From NCBI GenBank assembly GCA_003586115.2, contig QVOM02000042.1:34850115-34914114 (forward strand): a DNA stretch of 64,000 nt, written 5' to 3'. This stretch comes from Salvator merianae. Lineage: Eukaryota; Chordata; Lepidosauria; Squamata; Teiidae. The notes under the pieces are model-generated. The model was not told the origin of the DNA and did not search any database. It worked only from the letters and a program-made list of their open reading frames with translations. The number at the start of each line of letters is the position of its first letter. The first letter of the stretch is position 1. Shown piece by piece: positions 13,487 through 28,400 of the stretch. Made by a program: the position numbers and the translations under genes.

Positions 13487-16400
13487 CCTCCCTCCCTCCT
13501 CCCCTTTCTCTCTCTCGTGCACACACACACACACACACACACAATTTGTATGGATAATTCTGGAAATGCCTCGACCCTATAGGAGATTGGGAGGCCAATA
13601 TGAGGCTCCTGGCATTCTCCTTATCTCCTAGAGGGAGTCGCCCATGAGAGTGTGGAAGCTTAAATTGGCATGCATAGCTGGCAGTTTTGTTCTCATCGAG
13701 AAGCTTTCATTATGTGGCTTTTTGGTATCCATTCCAGTGGGGTCTTCCAGCAATTTTGCCAAGGGAGATCAAACAGTAGTGGATTTGACAAGCACCCTTT
13801 TTAGGAAGAATGTGTGCGTGGTTGAGATGGCACATGCTTGTTCCAGGCAAACAAGAAAGGGGGAAAATGGTAGAGAAATGACAGGCAGGGGCAAGTGCGG
13901 CATCAATAACTGTTTCAAGCCACTGCAACTCATAAATGTTCCAGGGTGGCTGTGAGACTAATATCTTTTGCACGACACATATAGAACAGTCAGGCTTTCT
14001 CCATCGGCAGCCAGATATTTTGCTGGCAGAAGTTGCTTAGCTGGACGCAACATTATTTTGAAAATGGTATAATATTTTAAATGCTGCTGTTTTTTGTCAT
14101 ATGTCTGAACGTATTTGTATACATTAATTTACATATTACATATTGAGGCAAAACTGGTTTTGAACACTCAACCTATTCTATTCTCACTTACTGTTTTAGC
14201 GCTGGGATATCCTCCAGTATTAATTGAAGGAAGTCCTGGGAAGTAAAAAAACAACAACAACTTAATACCATCAACTTGAAAATGCATCAATATATTTATC
14301 AGATCTTATTCTACATTTACAGACTTAGGAAGTACCAGTAAAATACTGATATTTACAGACATATGGTTACAAAAAGAGACTGTGGAAAAAATAAAACCAG
14401 GGTTCTTACAGATCTTCTCAGGTTCAGAACAAAACATAATTTATGGTAGTTACCTTCTCTCCCAGTCTGAATTATAAATCAAATAATCTATCAAAACGTA
14501 ACTAGAGGATTAAGAAGTCTAAATGCTGGCTCAAAATACAAAGACTGCAAGTGTAGTGTGATTCCTTCCTTACAGAAATGAATGCCATCTAATTTTGCAT
14601 TTATGGAATAAAAGGGTAGCACATTTTGAATGGTGCAGGGGTGGGAAGAGGTAAACTGCTCCTTCCTACCCTGCAACTGAGAACGAAATCTCCTCCTATT
14701 CACACACCCCATTCTATACTTGTTGGTGGAAAATGTTTGGAGTCTGGCATGGAATTTTTGGAACCAGTTTATGATTGAACTGCAATATAATTATATCTTA
14801 TTACAATGTTTCAAGAAATGGCTAATCATTAGAAAGCATGTGAATATTTAATGTCTGTAAAGATTTTGGATCACTGGACCTAATGAAATCTTATCGTTAA
14901 TGTTTATAAAAGAGATCTATATAAGGGACTCACTAGTGACGGAAAACTGTTGCACACATTCTCATTAAGGTTTCCCCAAGATCAGTCAAATGTATAAAAG
15001 TAGTTCCAGTTTATTTTTAGAGAAATACAAATACAAAAATACAAATACAAATTCAAATACAAAAATACATTTTTTCTTTCTGTTAGCAAACTCATGCAGA
15101 AACCAAACACTTAAATATAAACAGAATCGATCCAAACTGTTACACAATAATAATCCTAAACTGTCAAAAATATAGTCAAATCCAAAAGTAATGGTTCAAT
15201 GGAACAACCATTTAAGTCCCTAAAAAATCTTCAGTCAACTCTGCAAGTTGCAAGCGAGTAAGATTTTAGCAAATAATCGGCTATTTATTATTATCATGGT
15301 TGCATAGCTATATTAACAAATATTAACTATATTAGTAAATACTTTTTAGGAATACTGTGTTCAGGAAAGTGAAAATGGAATTTATAGAACATTTTCAAAT
15401 GTAATGCATAAATATATTTAAGTATTCACTGTTAAGAAGACTAAATTAATTACATGATATGAAATATGACAATCTTAATAAAGTTCAGTATTACAGATGG
15501 TGACTTCTTTAAGCAGATGTTACAATCAGAAAATTAAAGTCTGCAAAGTATTCATCCCCAAGGGATTAGTTTTTCATCAGCACACTAAACATCAACTTTA
15601 ACAGCACTAGTGGAATCAGCAACTCATACTCATTTGTATTTATTTGCAGTTACTAACACTCCATTCATTACATAAATTTCATCGAAAGGTGTTAGTCAAT
15701 GGATTCTCTCACAGAAACCAGAATGAACTGAGAAAAAATCCTGTCCTAAGATTCCAGACTTTCTTGCTACTCAACTAAAATAAACAAAACCTACTATTAA
15801 AAACATACCAAGCGTGCAGTCAAAATGAAGGGGGGGGGGGGAAAGCAAACTGATTAATGTTTCACATGTGAAGTCATTTCCCTGCACCTGTGGCTCAGAT
15901 CTAGGAAAAATACTACAAATGCCACTAGAAACAAGGCTAGTATTCAGAATGCAGGCAATTATTTATACTTTAGATGTTAAACTTTCTTCTTCATACTTTA
16001 AGATGCTAAGAATATCTCCCATTATGTTTTACAGTGTAGAGAAACATATAATATGAAATATAATAGTAAAAAAAAAATATTTATTCTGCATCTCATGTTT
16101 GCTCAAAAATTCTTAGTCAACCCATAAACATCTGGAGTTGCAGTAGCATTTGTTTATATATATAAAGGTATAGAGGCCAAATAATCGAACTGGCTCAATA
16201 AAGCATTATATGTCGCAGGATGTAACATATAGGAACTTCCCAACAATTTATCCTAAGTAATAGAAATAAGATAACAATATCCTTTCAGACCCTAAAATCT
16301 TAGTCATTTCTGCTGTACTAGATTCTGGTTCAGATTGCAATGACAAAAACAATAAAGACTTCGATGTAATCCTTTGTCTCTTGTCTGTGTTCCCATTTCA

Positions 16401-19400
16401 TTCCTCATACATACTTTTCTCAGATCCTCATATCTTGCCAAGCTGAGATCCATCTAACGTCACAGCAAGAAAATGCAGGCTTTCTGCCGCAGAGATATAC
16501 ACACTTCATGCTTACTAAACAAAGTTTGTTAGAGCCCAACTGTCTCGAAACAGCTAACAAATGCTTAAAAATGCAACCTTCTACAACTTAATTGGTTGAA
16601 TATAATGCTGAGACGAGAAAACAAAAGGAGAGGGTAGATGTCTTTCTCATCTTTCCTTTATGTTTTCCTACAGCTCCCTAAGGCAGAAAGATGAGTGTCC
16701 TGGGACTTCAGGACTATTTGTGATGACCACCATTTTTCAGTAAGATTAATTTTGAAACTGAGCAGGAGAAAAACTGAATAAAATGAGAGTTCCCCACCAC
16801 CATCCCATCAAAATATCACTGTCTCCAACAGATGACTTGTTTTTAAAATCAGTTTAGTAAACATTTGCTTCCAGGATCATAGCAAGATTGAGAAGTTTCA
16901 TCTGGTCAAACAACAGCTGAATCTTTTATAAATCCACATTTCACAGCAAGCTGGGGGACACAAGAAAACAATGACTAGAGATTCAGCAACTTCACTGTAA
17001 CATTATTTTACAGTCACGACTAATATCCTTCTGAACAGAGATCTGCCAGCATTTTGCAATATTTATGTCATTTGGTTAACCAAATTGATTTCATATCAGG
17101 CCAGCAGATCTAAGTGCAACAAATTGAAACCGACCCTGCCCTGTATTTTCCACCAGATATTTTCTTGTATATAACCGCAGCTAAGCTATCAAAAAAAAAC
17201 CCAAAAAAAACCCCCCACATTTCCCAAATCTGTGATCAAAACTAAAATTATAGAAAGTGTAAAGACACTGAAGTCCAGTTCCTGTTGACTACATGGGACT
17301 CTTCTGTATTGTTGCCAAGAAATCTGCATGGATGTGTCTATGTGCTCCACAGGAGTGAAGAATAACTCAACAGTACACTAACCTTTATTTTTGTTTGCTC
17401 TGTAAGTTAAACAGATATGGACTGATGTCTCATTCTCCTATCTACTCTGAACCACTCAGGGCCTCCACATTCCATTCTTATAGTGATTTCCCATTCATTG
17501 TAATGATTCTTCAGAAGAATAATCAGGTGTTCTGGCATGTCCATTAACCTTAATACGTTCCAGATCTGGACATGACTGAAGCAGTCAAAAGCCTTGCTGA
17601 TATAGCAAGGATAAACCTTCATTTGATAACAGAAGCATAACTAGGGTACAATGGATCTCTGGCAAAGAAATGAGGATGTCACCTCATACCACAAAGACTG
17701 AGCGTACACAGAATGAAATAATAAATAAGCACCAAATTCAGTTGCCAGCCAAATGCTCCTTTGCTTCCTGGGCCCCTGACCATAAAAAAAAGGACCAGTC
17801 ACTGGTAGTTAAGCACCTGTCTGACACTTTGCTCTCTCCATTACCCTCCTTACATTAATGAACTGATCTTGTCTTTCTCTGTCTTCTGAAAAGTGGCCTG
17901 GTCCTCTGATGCGTTGCATTTCATGTATGGTTCTATTTTTCTCTGTCTGATTGGAAACAAATCTAGGTGATGAACTCTGGTTCCATATCTGTTGACACGG
18001 GGATGTTAGAACCAGCGGGGGACTGGACCATAAGGGCAAAGAAGACAGCACCACACCACACCTAATATTCCAAATCCTGGGTTCAATTTCACACTCCTCT
18101 TTCCCCATATTACAAATCCTGTGTTCAGTGGAATCTAATCTCATGTGACTGTGTAGGACTGCAGGCTTCTAATGCGCTGCTTGCTATTAATTCTGCCTTA
18201 TTACCTAGGTTCGACCTCCTGTAAGCTAAACTGTCCTCTGCCCTGCCAGCCACTTCTGGTTACTGCCTGCTCCACAATAGTTTTAAGCAGTACAACAGGC
18301 TTTTATCTGCACCTACTTGGCAGCTGGTCTAATATTCAACACACCTCACTTTCTAATGAGGTTTACTGATGTTCCTCTCATCCTATAATTCCCTTTAGCA
18401 AAAAGTTTCAGTACAGCCTTTTGATTTTTCTTCAACTGCATTTGCTTCTAAAAGATCTTTCCCATATTTATTCTTTGTGTCTGTCTCAGCTGTAAACTTT
18501 TCTATGACTTCTATGATTTCTTTAATCTTCTTAATGTCTTCTGCCTTCGTATTTTATTATTTTATTTGTCAACATTGCTGATTAAGATATCTTCCCTTGT
18601 CCTTTCTTGTTTGATCCTGGAAGTCTGCATTCAGGCATCGAGCATCCTTCTTATTGCCCAAGTTTTCATTCTCTGGCGGTCAAGGCAGCTTCTTCAGAAA
18701 GCTACCTGGATCTTTTGTTTGAAATTGTGAGAATGCTGTTTGCTTGAAAGTGTTTCTTGTCTCTCTCCATAGCATCTTAGGGCCTGTGGTCTGAACCAGT
18801 GGAGTTGCACGCGTGGGCTTCGCAGCCAGGCTCTGGGCACTCCAAGGGTTAGACTCAGAGCTCTGAGGATTGCACTTTGGCAGTGTGCTTTGGTGCACCA
18901 CCGAAATGCATCCCCCACTAGTCACTAATAGGAGGCATGCCTTCAGTACACCTCCTGTGTTCTCAACTAGGGTCTGTTGGTCCACAGGTAGATCCGTTTA
19001 AACAGGTCTACTGGTGATCCTATTCAGAGCCTTCCCAATCTGGACCATGGTCTATCTAATGCAGATGCAGTGTACCAGCGGGGGGCAGGGCCTCACCAAT
19101 CTGCACTATCATACAGATCAGTGAGGCCTAGAAGCCAACTACAGAACTCCTGATCGAGATTAAAATAGGCTAAGTATACTGAATCTGTTTCTTATACTGA
19201 TCTTTTATTCTGATCATATATTCTTCAGATCATCTATTGTTGTCATATCTGTTTTATTTGGTTATTTAAATTTAACACATTTTAACACTAGTAATTCATT
19301 TTCTACTCTGAAGTGCACACCTGGCAACATACTGGCCCAGTGAACTGCAATGTTCAATCTTATGCTCCCTATAATATAATCTATATATGCATCTAGTGTT

Positions 19401-22400
19401 AGCCACCCACATGGTGATATCCATTTGTACAGTCTGCATTTATGTTTCTTGAAGGGGATGCTTGCAAGAAGGAAACAATTTACTTTACAGCATTTGATTG
19501 ATGTACCACCTGCATGATTGCATATACCCAATTCAAATCTGTCTGTGATTCCAGGTTTCTCTATTTCTCCTACATTTGCCTTCTAATCACCAATTAGTAG
19601 TATAATGTCCTTTCTTGATACTTCATCTAACACCTCTTGCAATGTACTGTAGAATTCCCCAATATTTGTATTCACAGCATCTGTAGAAGATACATTTATT
19701 TTTAATTTACTGAATTTCTATAGCTGCCCTATAACTAAAGATTCTCTGGGAAGCTCACAACAGATAATGCATCTACGAACAAATGCACATGCATAAAACG
19801 GAAATACATAAAAGCAACAATATTTAGAAACATATAATTAAAAATAACATAAAATTGAATTCAAAATCATACACTTGTATAAGATATATGTTTACAGGCG
19901 ATCCCACTAAGTATTTTATATGATCCTATCATTTAAGGAAAGTTCTCTTAGTGCATTATTGTAGCACCATTCTCTTTTACAGACTTGTACCCTGAATAGT
20001 GTATCATTTGATAATCTAAATTAAAATGGCTCATTCTGGACCATCTGAGCTCACCTGGTATACTTCCACATGCTGCCAAAGAAGCAGTAAAGAGGTGGAT
20101 TTTACAGTTGCAATCACAAGTTTATGTTAAAATCACATCTCTACCACTTTTTAGGCAGGAAAATGAATGTGTCTCTCAGATTGTATGGACTGGGACATGC
20201 AATTATGTTTTCTTTAAAGATCAAACATAGGCATGACATGTGATCTGCAGTCTATTCCATAACCACGGCTTGGGGAGGGGGGACTTTTACAAAAAAATTT
20301 CTCAGAGCAAAGTTAGACATTCAAATACTCCTGTCATTGGGAACATCATAAACAACACCCTCCAGTTCCATTTGGTTTGCATATCTGCTATTTAGCACTT
20401 CATTCTGCACTTTCCAAAAGTTCAGTCTCCCTCCTGTTTGTATGCACTCATTATGTTCCTTTGCTTTTTAAATAAAGGCAATCACTCCCTCTTTTACTGA
20501 CTCGTGGGAATTTTTTCCCCCTCTATAATATAATCTGGATATCCAAATCTATGCAAATGCAGAAATATTACTGCAAATTATTTCAATTTTTTTGCCACTG
20601 AACAAATCAACATTAATAAACTCTAGAGAGGGATATACAAATTTAAAGGGCCAGAAACCTTCCAGATAGGTTCGGCAGGGATTTTATACTGTAATGCCTG
20701 TTTAGATTTGTATAAACTGTTTAAGAAATATAAATTAGTGCACTGCTGCTTTGTGTTGACATAAGTGCTAACAAAAGTGCCACAGAGATTTGAAATTAGT
20801 TCAAATAATAGCTCTGTGTTTGCTGATATCCTGATGTGTGGATTATGAAGCAAGAAAAGAAAATGCTGCAATTTGATGGGAGAGATGATTGTGCTGATTG
20901 GAAGAACGGTGGAAAGTGCCTTATAGGTCAAGGAAGTCAACTGGCCAATCACATGGCCTAAGCCAACTCCATCAGCCAATCAAGCACCTTGAGGCTGCTA
21001 CAAGAGGAAACTGGATTTTCAAGCAAGAAACTGCCATCAGTGTAAAGAGCACATTAGCCACATTCAAGGTACGTTTCTTACAGAATATGAACTGAAAAAG
21101 AAAACCAGGATCTGAATCTCCTACATGTAAATGTACCCTTATTCTTAATGCATCCAAGTGGATTTCATTTCATTTCATTTTTTCTTTGATTTTGAGTTTT
21201 TATTCATGCTTCTCAACCAGATCCAAAAGATGCCACATGTCCTCTCTGCCACCTTGCACACCCTCCAATGCCTTGCGCCCCCCCCCCAATTGCTTAAAGG
21301 CCCATTGTGGCTGCAAAAAGCCATAAAGAGGCTTTAAAGGGCCACCATGATGCCATTGTACTCTGTAAAGGTAGGAACCTGTTTCCCTTGCATGAAATAG
21401 AATCCAGTTCCACCAGCCTCCTCAATGAGGTGTCTGGTGGGTCCACTGAGTTACCCCAAACCAATTAACTGATGCCAAGATTGAACATTTTCTCACTTGT
21501 GCACACCTGTAATAGCCACTGATGGAGCTATTTCCTTCTGCAGTCCTCTAAGACTGCACTGCAATTAAATCCTGCACTGTGTTAACTCATCCACAATTAA
21601 GTGGTCAATTGGACATATACCTTTCTAGAGTGCTGATTATTCTTTCATCCTCCATCCTACAGTCATGTCTCTTTAGGACTTTGTCAGGGAACCTCACATG
21701 AAAAATCAGCTCCTAGGAAGAAAAATTAGCATGTGGAAACCCACCCGCTATGCAGTCTTTTTGTTTGCAGTTCGTTTGTTTGCTAATTTCTGATTAATTC
21801 TTGCAAGCTAACTATGTTTTGTTTCCAGAGCTGGGTGCATTCAAAGGCCTGGCACCTCATTACCTTGATGGACAGTTAACAATCTTCATATCTGGGCAAT
21901 TTATTCATATGCAGATTAACTCCCTTAATACAAGGAACTCAGCAGAATCATTTTTTAAAACCTCCTGCAAAGATTTCTTTGTTTTTTAAGCTTCACAATC
22001 AGTTAACCATTTGAGAGCAATTTATCTCTTTTATGGCGCTTTTAGCATTGTTCCAGAGAATAACATGTATTCTCCTGAAAATTAAGGGCAGGATTAAAGT
22101 TAATAAAAGGTAAATTCATCTCTGTTTGGCTAGTTTCCAGGGGAAAAAATTAGTGAATTTCAACACTGAAAGCCAAGGGGAATTATTTAAAAACTGTTTC
22201 AATAGTTGCTAACTAAGAAAACATAACTAGGAATTCCAAAATATGATAGCGCAGACTGTAGATATGTACTTCTGTTTGTCAAGAAACAATTGCCTCATAA
22301 TTATCCTTCCCTACTTTTGCCCATCTCACAAAATTTTATAAACGTATTTTAGACCAGAAAGCTCCCAGTACTATAGCCCACTGTTTCTTTAAGTGTGTTC

Positions 22401-25400
22401 CACTTAATATGAAGAAAATATGAAGATGTACTGTGAGACACTGAAATGCTTGCAAGCAAAAGGCCTGCAAAATAGGATCAGATGTCATGCTCTGCCCTGC
22501 CCCCATGGCAGCGGATTCTTCGGACTCCTCAGATGAGGACAGGGCACCAGCACACAGTGACCTGTCAGGGCCAGAAGACCCTGACCCAAGTGGCGCAGAC
22601 TCTCCAGGACCTGGGCCTTCCCATAGCCCACAGATGGAGAGCCTTCTCCCTAGCTAGCAGAGGCAGGAAAAGATTAATAGGCTTAGGGCTTTAAGGCTAC
22701 AGCAAAAGAGGAGAGAACACTGCCCATGCCCTTCCCACCTGTCAGACTCTGGCCCTTTCTGCACTTGGCTGTATTCTGGACTATATCCCAGAATAGGGAC
22801 CTGCTATCCATATGCTAGTGCAGATTATAGCAGGCTCCAGGTGGGGCCTGTCATATTTCATAGTAGCATGCAGATGGCAGATCCCTATTTCAAGATATAA
22901 TCTGAAATAAGGTCAAGTGCAGAAAGGGCCTCTGAGGCTGAGGCTGAAGGATAAAAGTCCAGGACAAACAGGCGTCAGCTGTTGCTGGCAATCTGCCCTT
23001 CTAGCAACCGTCCTGCTTCTGAAGACTACATTCGGACTGACTCACCTTGGCTTTTTAACCCTCCAGCTCCTGACTCATTTACACTTCTCATCTGTTCCCC
23101 GGGCTTTGGTAATCGAACTGTTTTTTACAAACTTTATTGAGGAAAGTAGTAAAAACCAGCTGATGTTTGTCATCTGTTGTCGGCTGAGTCTTTGGGAGCT
23201 GGGAAATCCTCCCTGCTCAGGGCAACAGGACATCAGCTTGAACAAATAACGGGGAGCTGTATGCAGTCTTCGCTCTGGTACTTCTGCCTGCCCCCACGTG
23301 GTCTTTGTGCCCCACTGCATTAGGCCTACCAAGCCAAAACAAAGCCCCCCAATGCTCCCCAGAGGCTGGGTGCGCAGAAATAAGGTTTTTCAAGGATGCG
23401 TTGGGCTGCCTCCAACACCCTGTGATCTAATCTGCAAACCACTATAGAGGCAATATTTCCAAAAGAGGGCTCCATCCAATCACTTGCTAGCAAAGACTTG
23501 CTTCAGTTTGGCTCAACAGGTATATAATGTAAGCAAGACAACAATGGGAGGCTGGGAAGATACAGGCACAACAGCAAAGGGCAGATGACCTTTAACTTCA
23601 GTCGCTAGACACATATTAAAACATGCTTCATTTCAACATTCCCTTTTCTATTTTATTTTAAATAAACGTTCATAAATATTTCACTTCCCCCCCCCCCCCA
23701 AAAAAGGAGTTTCATGGTCTTGAAACATTTAAGCTTTTGCTCGTCCTCATAAGGAAAGTGCTCTGGACATTTTCAGTGGAACCTAAAAGCTACATGTACC
23801 TGAGAAAGTATGAGTTGTCCATGAAAATCCTGCACAAATTTTCTTAAAAAGGCAAAATATGTTGCATCTCCAACTTTTCCTGAAAAGGACTGCAGAAGAA
23901 AGTAACCCTGGAAAAAGCAACCAAAATGAACCAGATGTAATTACTGTCAAAGGCCTGAATATATATGAATTTGAAATACTGGAAACAACAGTTTCACTGT
24001 TCTTACCTTTAAGTAATGAACTTGCATGAATTTTTTTTCTGCATTAAGGCCATGCTTGATTACAGATGCTCCTGATTCGCTCACTTTACCAGTATTCTCT
24101 TTGTTGGGCCTAAAAGTATACGAACAAATCAAATTTTAAACAGATATATTGAGAAATTACTATCAAATCTCACTACCAAAACATCTAATTATAGCTTTTT
24201 GTGTTATTTTAGTTACAATCTGCACTATAAGATCCATGTGTTATGTAGGTAACTGCTCATGGGAAAAGTAGTAAAGCAATCCATTTCTCTAATGTAACTT
24301 TATATATGGCTGCCCAAACAGCTGAAGTTAAACTAGTAGCCAGTTCTAAGCTGGTGTGAAGCAACTTAACTCTTCTCCCAGACATGACATCATATCACAT
24401 GGCATTCCGCTAAGGCATGGTACATAGGCAAGAGTGTCACACTAGGCACAGAAAGATATCAGAAGAGATAGAGACCCTCTAGGTGAATGGAAACAGGAAG
24501 GAAGGATACAGAATTAATTATATCCAATAACCTACTTTGGCTGCTCTTTGGCTTAGCAACTAATAAGATGACATCTGAAAAGATGAATAGATTCCTTCAT
24601 CTCTGCCCAATATGTCATAGAAAAAGGTTTAATCCTTCCCACATTTTAGCTTGCATTAAAAAAGGAGCAGTCAGAATTTTTGGAACCATAGCCCGGTAAC
24701 ACATGCTTCTAACCTATCATTGAAAAAGACAGTGGTATCCAAACAAATCCGTTCTGCGTGAATTTTTCACTATGGATGACAAACTCCCTGCAAGCCAACT
24801 GTTTTACTTGCTAGTGCTTAAATCAGAGACAGAAGAAAACAGACGTTTTGCAGCAAAGACAGCAGCTACAGGATGACTGCAGGAATTACGTTCCTGGATT
24901 ACTTCCTGTAAAAAGCCAGTAAGGATGTTGCCACATTATACAGCTTTCACATGAAAATAAATAATTCAATCATCTGCAGATTTAACTCTAATTAGTATGG
25001 GTAGGATCGCATTGTGCCCCAGTCAAATAAAATTGTAGTGCAACTTTAGGACTCTTCACCCCAGGAAAAAAATCCCCACAAAAATCAGTTCAATCCCAGA
25101 TATGATATGGTTGCTGGATGAAAAACAAGTGGGATACAAAACAACCTTATATAGACTTGACTGGAACTGTCAGTGTCCCTGTAGAGAAGGTGTTGTCTAG
25201 GAGGTCATTTGCCAGTCCTCTGACACCTGTTGTTCCTCAGGCACAAATTCTCCAACTCCAGTAAGGTCAGTCCAGCTTATGTGTGCATATTTAAAGGGTG
25301 CCGTCAAAAGTTACCTTCTGACAGAACTGTGAAAGAGCTAGTTGCCTCAGGGTGGTACCAGCAACACTTGGGCTGTTGGGATGGGGCCAGACAACTAGTT

Positions 25401-28400
25401 AAACAGTAGAAGACCAAGGTGGTAGACCTGAAGGGCAGCTGTTTGAGGTTGCTTGAGGTGATTGCTTTAGGTGTTTTTAGAATTCTTTAGTTTATTTAAT
25501 AGTTTAACTAGTTTTATGACAGGATCTGCATTTTAGGCATTATCTGGATCCCTTCTAGCTGGCTCTGTTTGTCTTATTGCCGGCACTGGATCACAGGAGA
25601 CAGGTAAAGAAAGGGTTCTACATATGAATCTGATCCCTCTCCAGTACGGCCATCAGCCTATGTGAGAGGCATATCTGCTGGCTCCAGTTTATTTCTCATA
25701 AATGCAGTGCGCATGGTAAACAAAACAAAGATCTCATCAATAAGATACAGAGGTGTGATATTAAAATAGTAATCTACAAGCAAAGGTTTTAATTTTAATT
25801 AGCACCTTATATATGGTTTTCCTAGAGTAAATGAAGCAGACACATAATGCTTGATTTGGTATAGTACTGCAAGCATATCCACAGTAGATTTTAAGTTATA
25901 AAAAGAGTGAGGTTCGAACCCAAAAAATAAGATAAAGTGAACTCTCTTCTTTCCTTTGCTGTTGGACAGACCAAGTTATTTTTTCCTTTCTCTTTAGCTC
26001 TGTTATGTGATAAATAGAAGGTATAGAGAGATCATATGCTTTCAAGTTTTGGAGATTTGGCCTAGCTAAGATCTAAGGATCCATGCTTAGGAGACCTGTC
26101 CCTCAGGAATTTCTTATGAATGTATTCAAGAGTCTTTTGAGATCTGTTTCCTTTGCTTCGGCTTAAAAGTTAGGAGTGAGGCAGAATAACTGGACTTTAT
26201 CCTGTTTGCTCCTGGAAGAATGAGCCTTGAACCTTTCCCTTAACCATTTTTCTAAATACTCCCCTCCCCGTTTTCCTTGGCAAGGATTTGGAGTGATCTG
26301 TGAAGTCTTCAGGATGGGTAAATACAGCCCAGTCCTCTTTGGGTTTTTAACCAGATCAGTGCTTTTGGATGAGAACAGGCATGAGGCTGGGAGCCTTTTG
26401 TGGGTGATCACATGGAATCTGCATGTTGGGTATCAACATGAGACCGGTTGAGAGCTGGGGAGTGAGCTTGAATAGCCAGGTTGGGTTGTGGGCTTCAACT
26501 AGAGTGGCAGTTGGCTTCAATTATGTTTCATAAAGACAAAATATTTTCTAGGCTTGATTAAGGGAAGCCCAAGTTACTCTGCAAAGAATTAAAGCAGGGC
26601 TTCTCTTTCATTCAATTAAACTTGCTACACTGATTCCTGGATCTTATTCTTTGGACTGGGGCTCCTCTTAAAAAATCTGCATAAACTTTAGTTATTGCTA
26701 CTTATTTAATTGAAGATATTGGACTAGTTGAAATTTTGTGCTGATTCCTACCTTATATACTATTTCAAACTGTTTTGAATCAACTTTTGATTGTTCTAAT
26801 TTCACTAATATTCTTCAAGAAACTGGTGGGCTATTTCTCTGTCCCCTAAGGATTGACTACCAGCTGTTTGTCAGTATAAACCAAGTTGAATGTCTTAAGA
26901 TCCCTCTGTGCACATACAGAGTACCAAAACATATTTGGTAACAAGAGGTATTCAGTAACTGTCATACAGTTGCTAATATCCTCTTTTTAAGCACAGTTCT
27001 GGAGAGAGTGGTGGCTCCCCAGCTCCAGGCATGCTCTGAGGAAATGGAATCTCTTTATCCATTTCAGTCTGGCTTCTGGCAAGGGTATGGTACTGAGACT
27101 GCCTTGTTGCCCTGATGTAATGCTTTTTCGGGAGAGGGATAGAGGCAATGAAATCCTGTTGGTTCTCCTTGATTTCTCAACAGCTTTTGATATCATTGAC
27201 CATAGTATCTTGTTGGAATGACTCCAGGGACTGGAAATACCATTCTACAGTGTTTTTCTTCCTATCTCTGGGGAAGGCCCCAAAAAGTAGCAATGGGAAA
27301 CTTATGTTTGACACCTTGGGCCCAGTCACACCTAAGTTTTAATTCAGCTTCAGTCCACTTTTGGATTGAAAGAACACAGCAGCACAGTGATTAATCATTG
27401 TCCTTCCATATTATCTAATCCAAAGATGGATTTTCTGAGTTAGATAATGCTGAAAGAAAGCAACTTATTACTTCACTGATGCGTCTTCTCAGTCTGAAAG
27501 GGGCCCGAAGCTGAATTAAAACTTAGGTGTGACTGGGCCCCTTGGGAACTCTTACATTGGCTCTTGGTCAGTTCCCAGAGATAATTTAAAGTACTTAAGT
27601 TAACCTTTAAAGCCTCAAATTGGAAGCACCATGGCATAAGCAGAAGCCTATATCTTGGTGCATCACAAATCAGACAGGAACATTTCAGCGATGACGTCAC
27701 GTCTTTTGGATGTTCTTCTCCGAGAGGCTTGCCTAACGGCTCTTAGAAGTCAGGTGAAGATCTCTGTATTTGCTTTTAGATCTGCTTTCTTTGGATTTTC
27801 ACCCCTGGTGACACAAGATTACTGTATTTCATTTTATACAAGCTTTCAAATTTTGTTTCATTGTGCTTTTAGCAATTGCTAGCTACCTAGAGACTTTTAC
27901 TGTCTTTATTCTGTATACCTAGAGATACTTTTCTTAAAGGGTCTTTTGTAAAATTAATGCAGTATGAGGCCTCTGTGATACTTCAGCAATTAAATGAGGA
28001 AAGTAAGTGTCTAGATAAGCTTCCTATCACAGCAAACCATGTTTGCTACCAAAAAATATTTTATTAGAACAAAACCAAACCAAAAGCCCAGCCACCCTGG
28101 CAGCAGTTCTGCTGGCTGCAGCTGCATAGCATGGCAGAGAGTGATAAGGACATCTCTTCTATCTCCACATATTGTCAAGTGACACACTTGCAAATGTTTA
28201 ACTTATCTGACCTTGCATATACAGTGATATGAATGAACATTTATTGAAAGAAGCTTAGAAGAAGACTATAGTTATGTGCAGACTTGAAGCCAAAATGAGG
28301 CTCAGAGGATGGACTCTGGTCTGGGCCACAATGGAATGCCTTATTCCAGAGGCAGTCCTTTTTCCAGGCATATGTCAATACAAAAACTGAAAGCTTTCAG

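Noticed and set aside
13338..13598. Open frame with RERERE and VCVCVC runs
   Set aside because: Direct translation of the TC/CA microsatellite.
18680..18985. Minus-strand open frame reading VVHQSTLPKC, similar to one at 36703-36975
   Set aside because: The shared peptide comes from two copies of the same non-coding DNA transposon family.
1..23799. Possible miR-23b/27b/24 cluster, which lies within the human AOPEP locus
   Set aside because: I scanned by eye for the mature sequences in the minus orientation and did not find them; the cluster is probably below this window.
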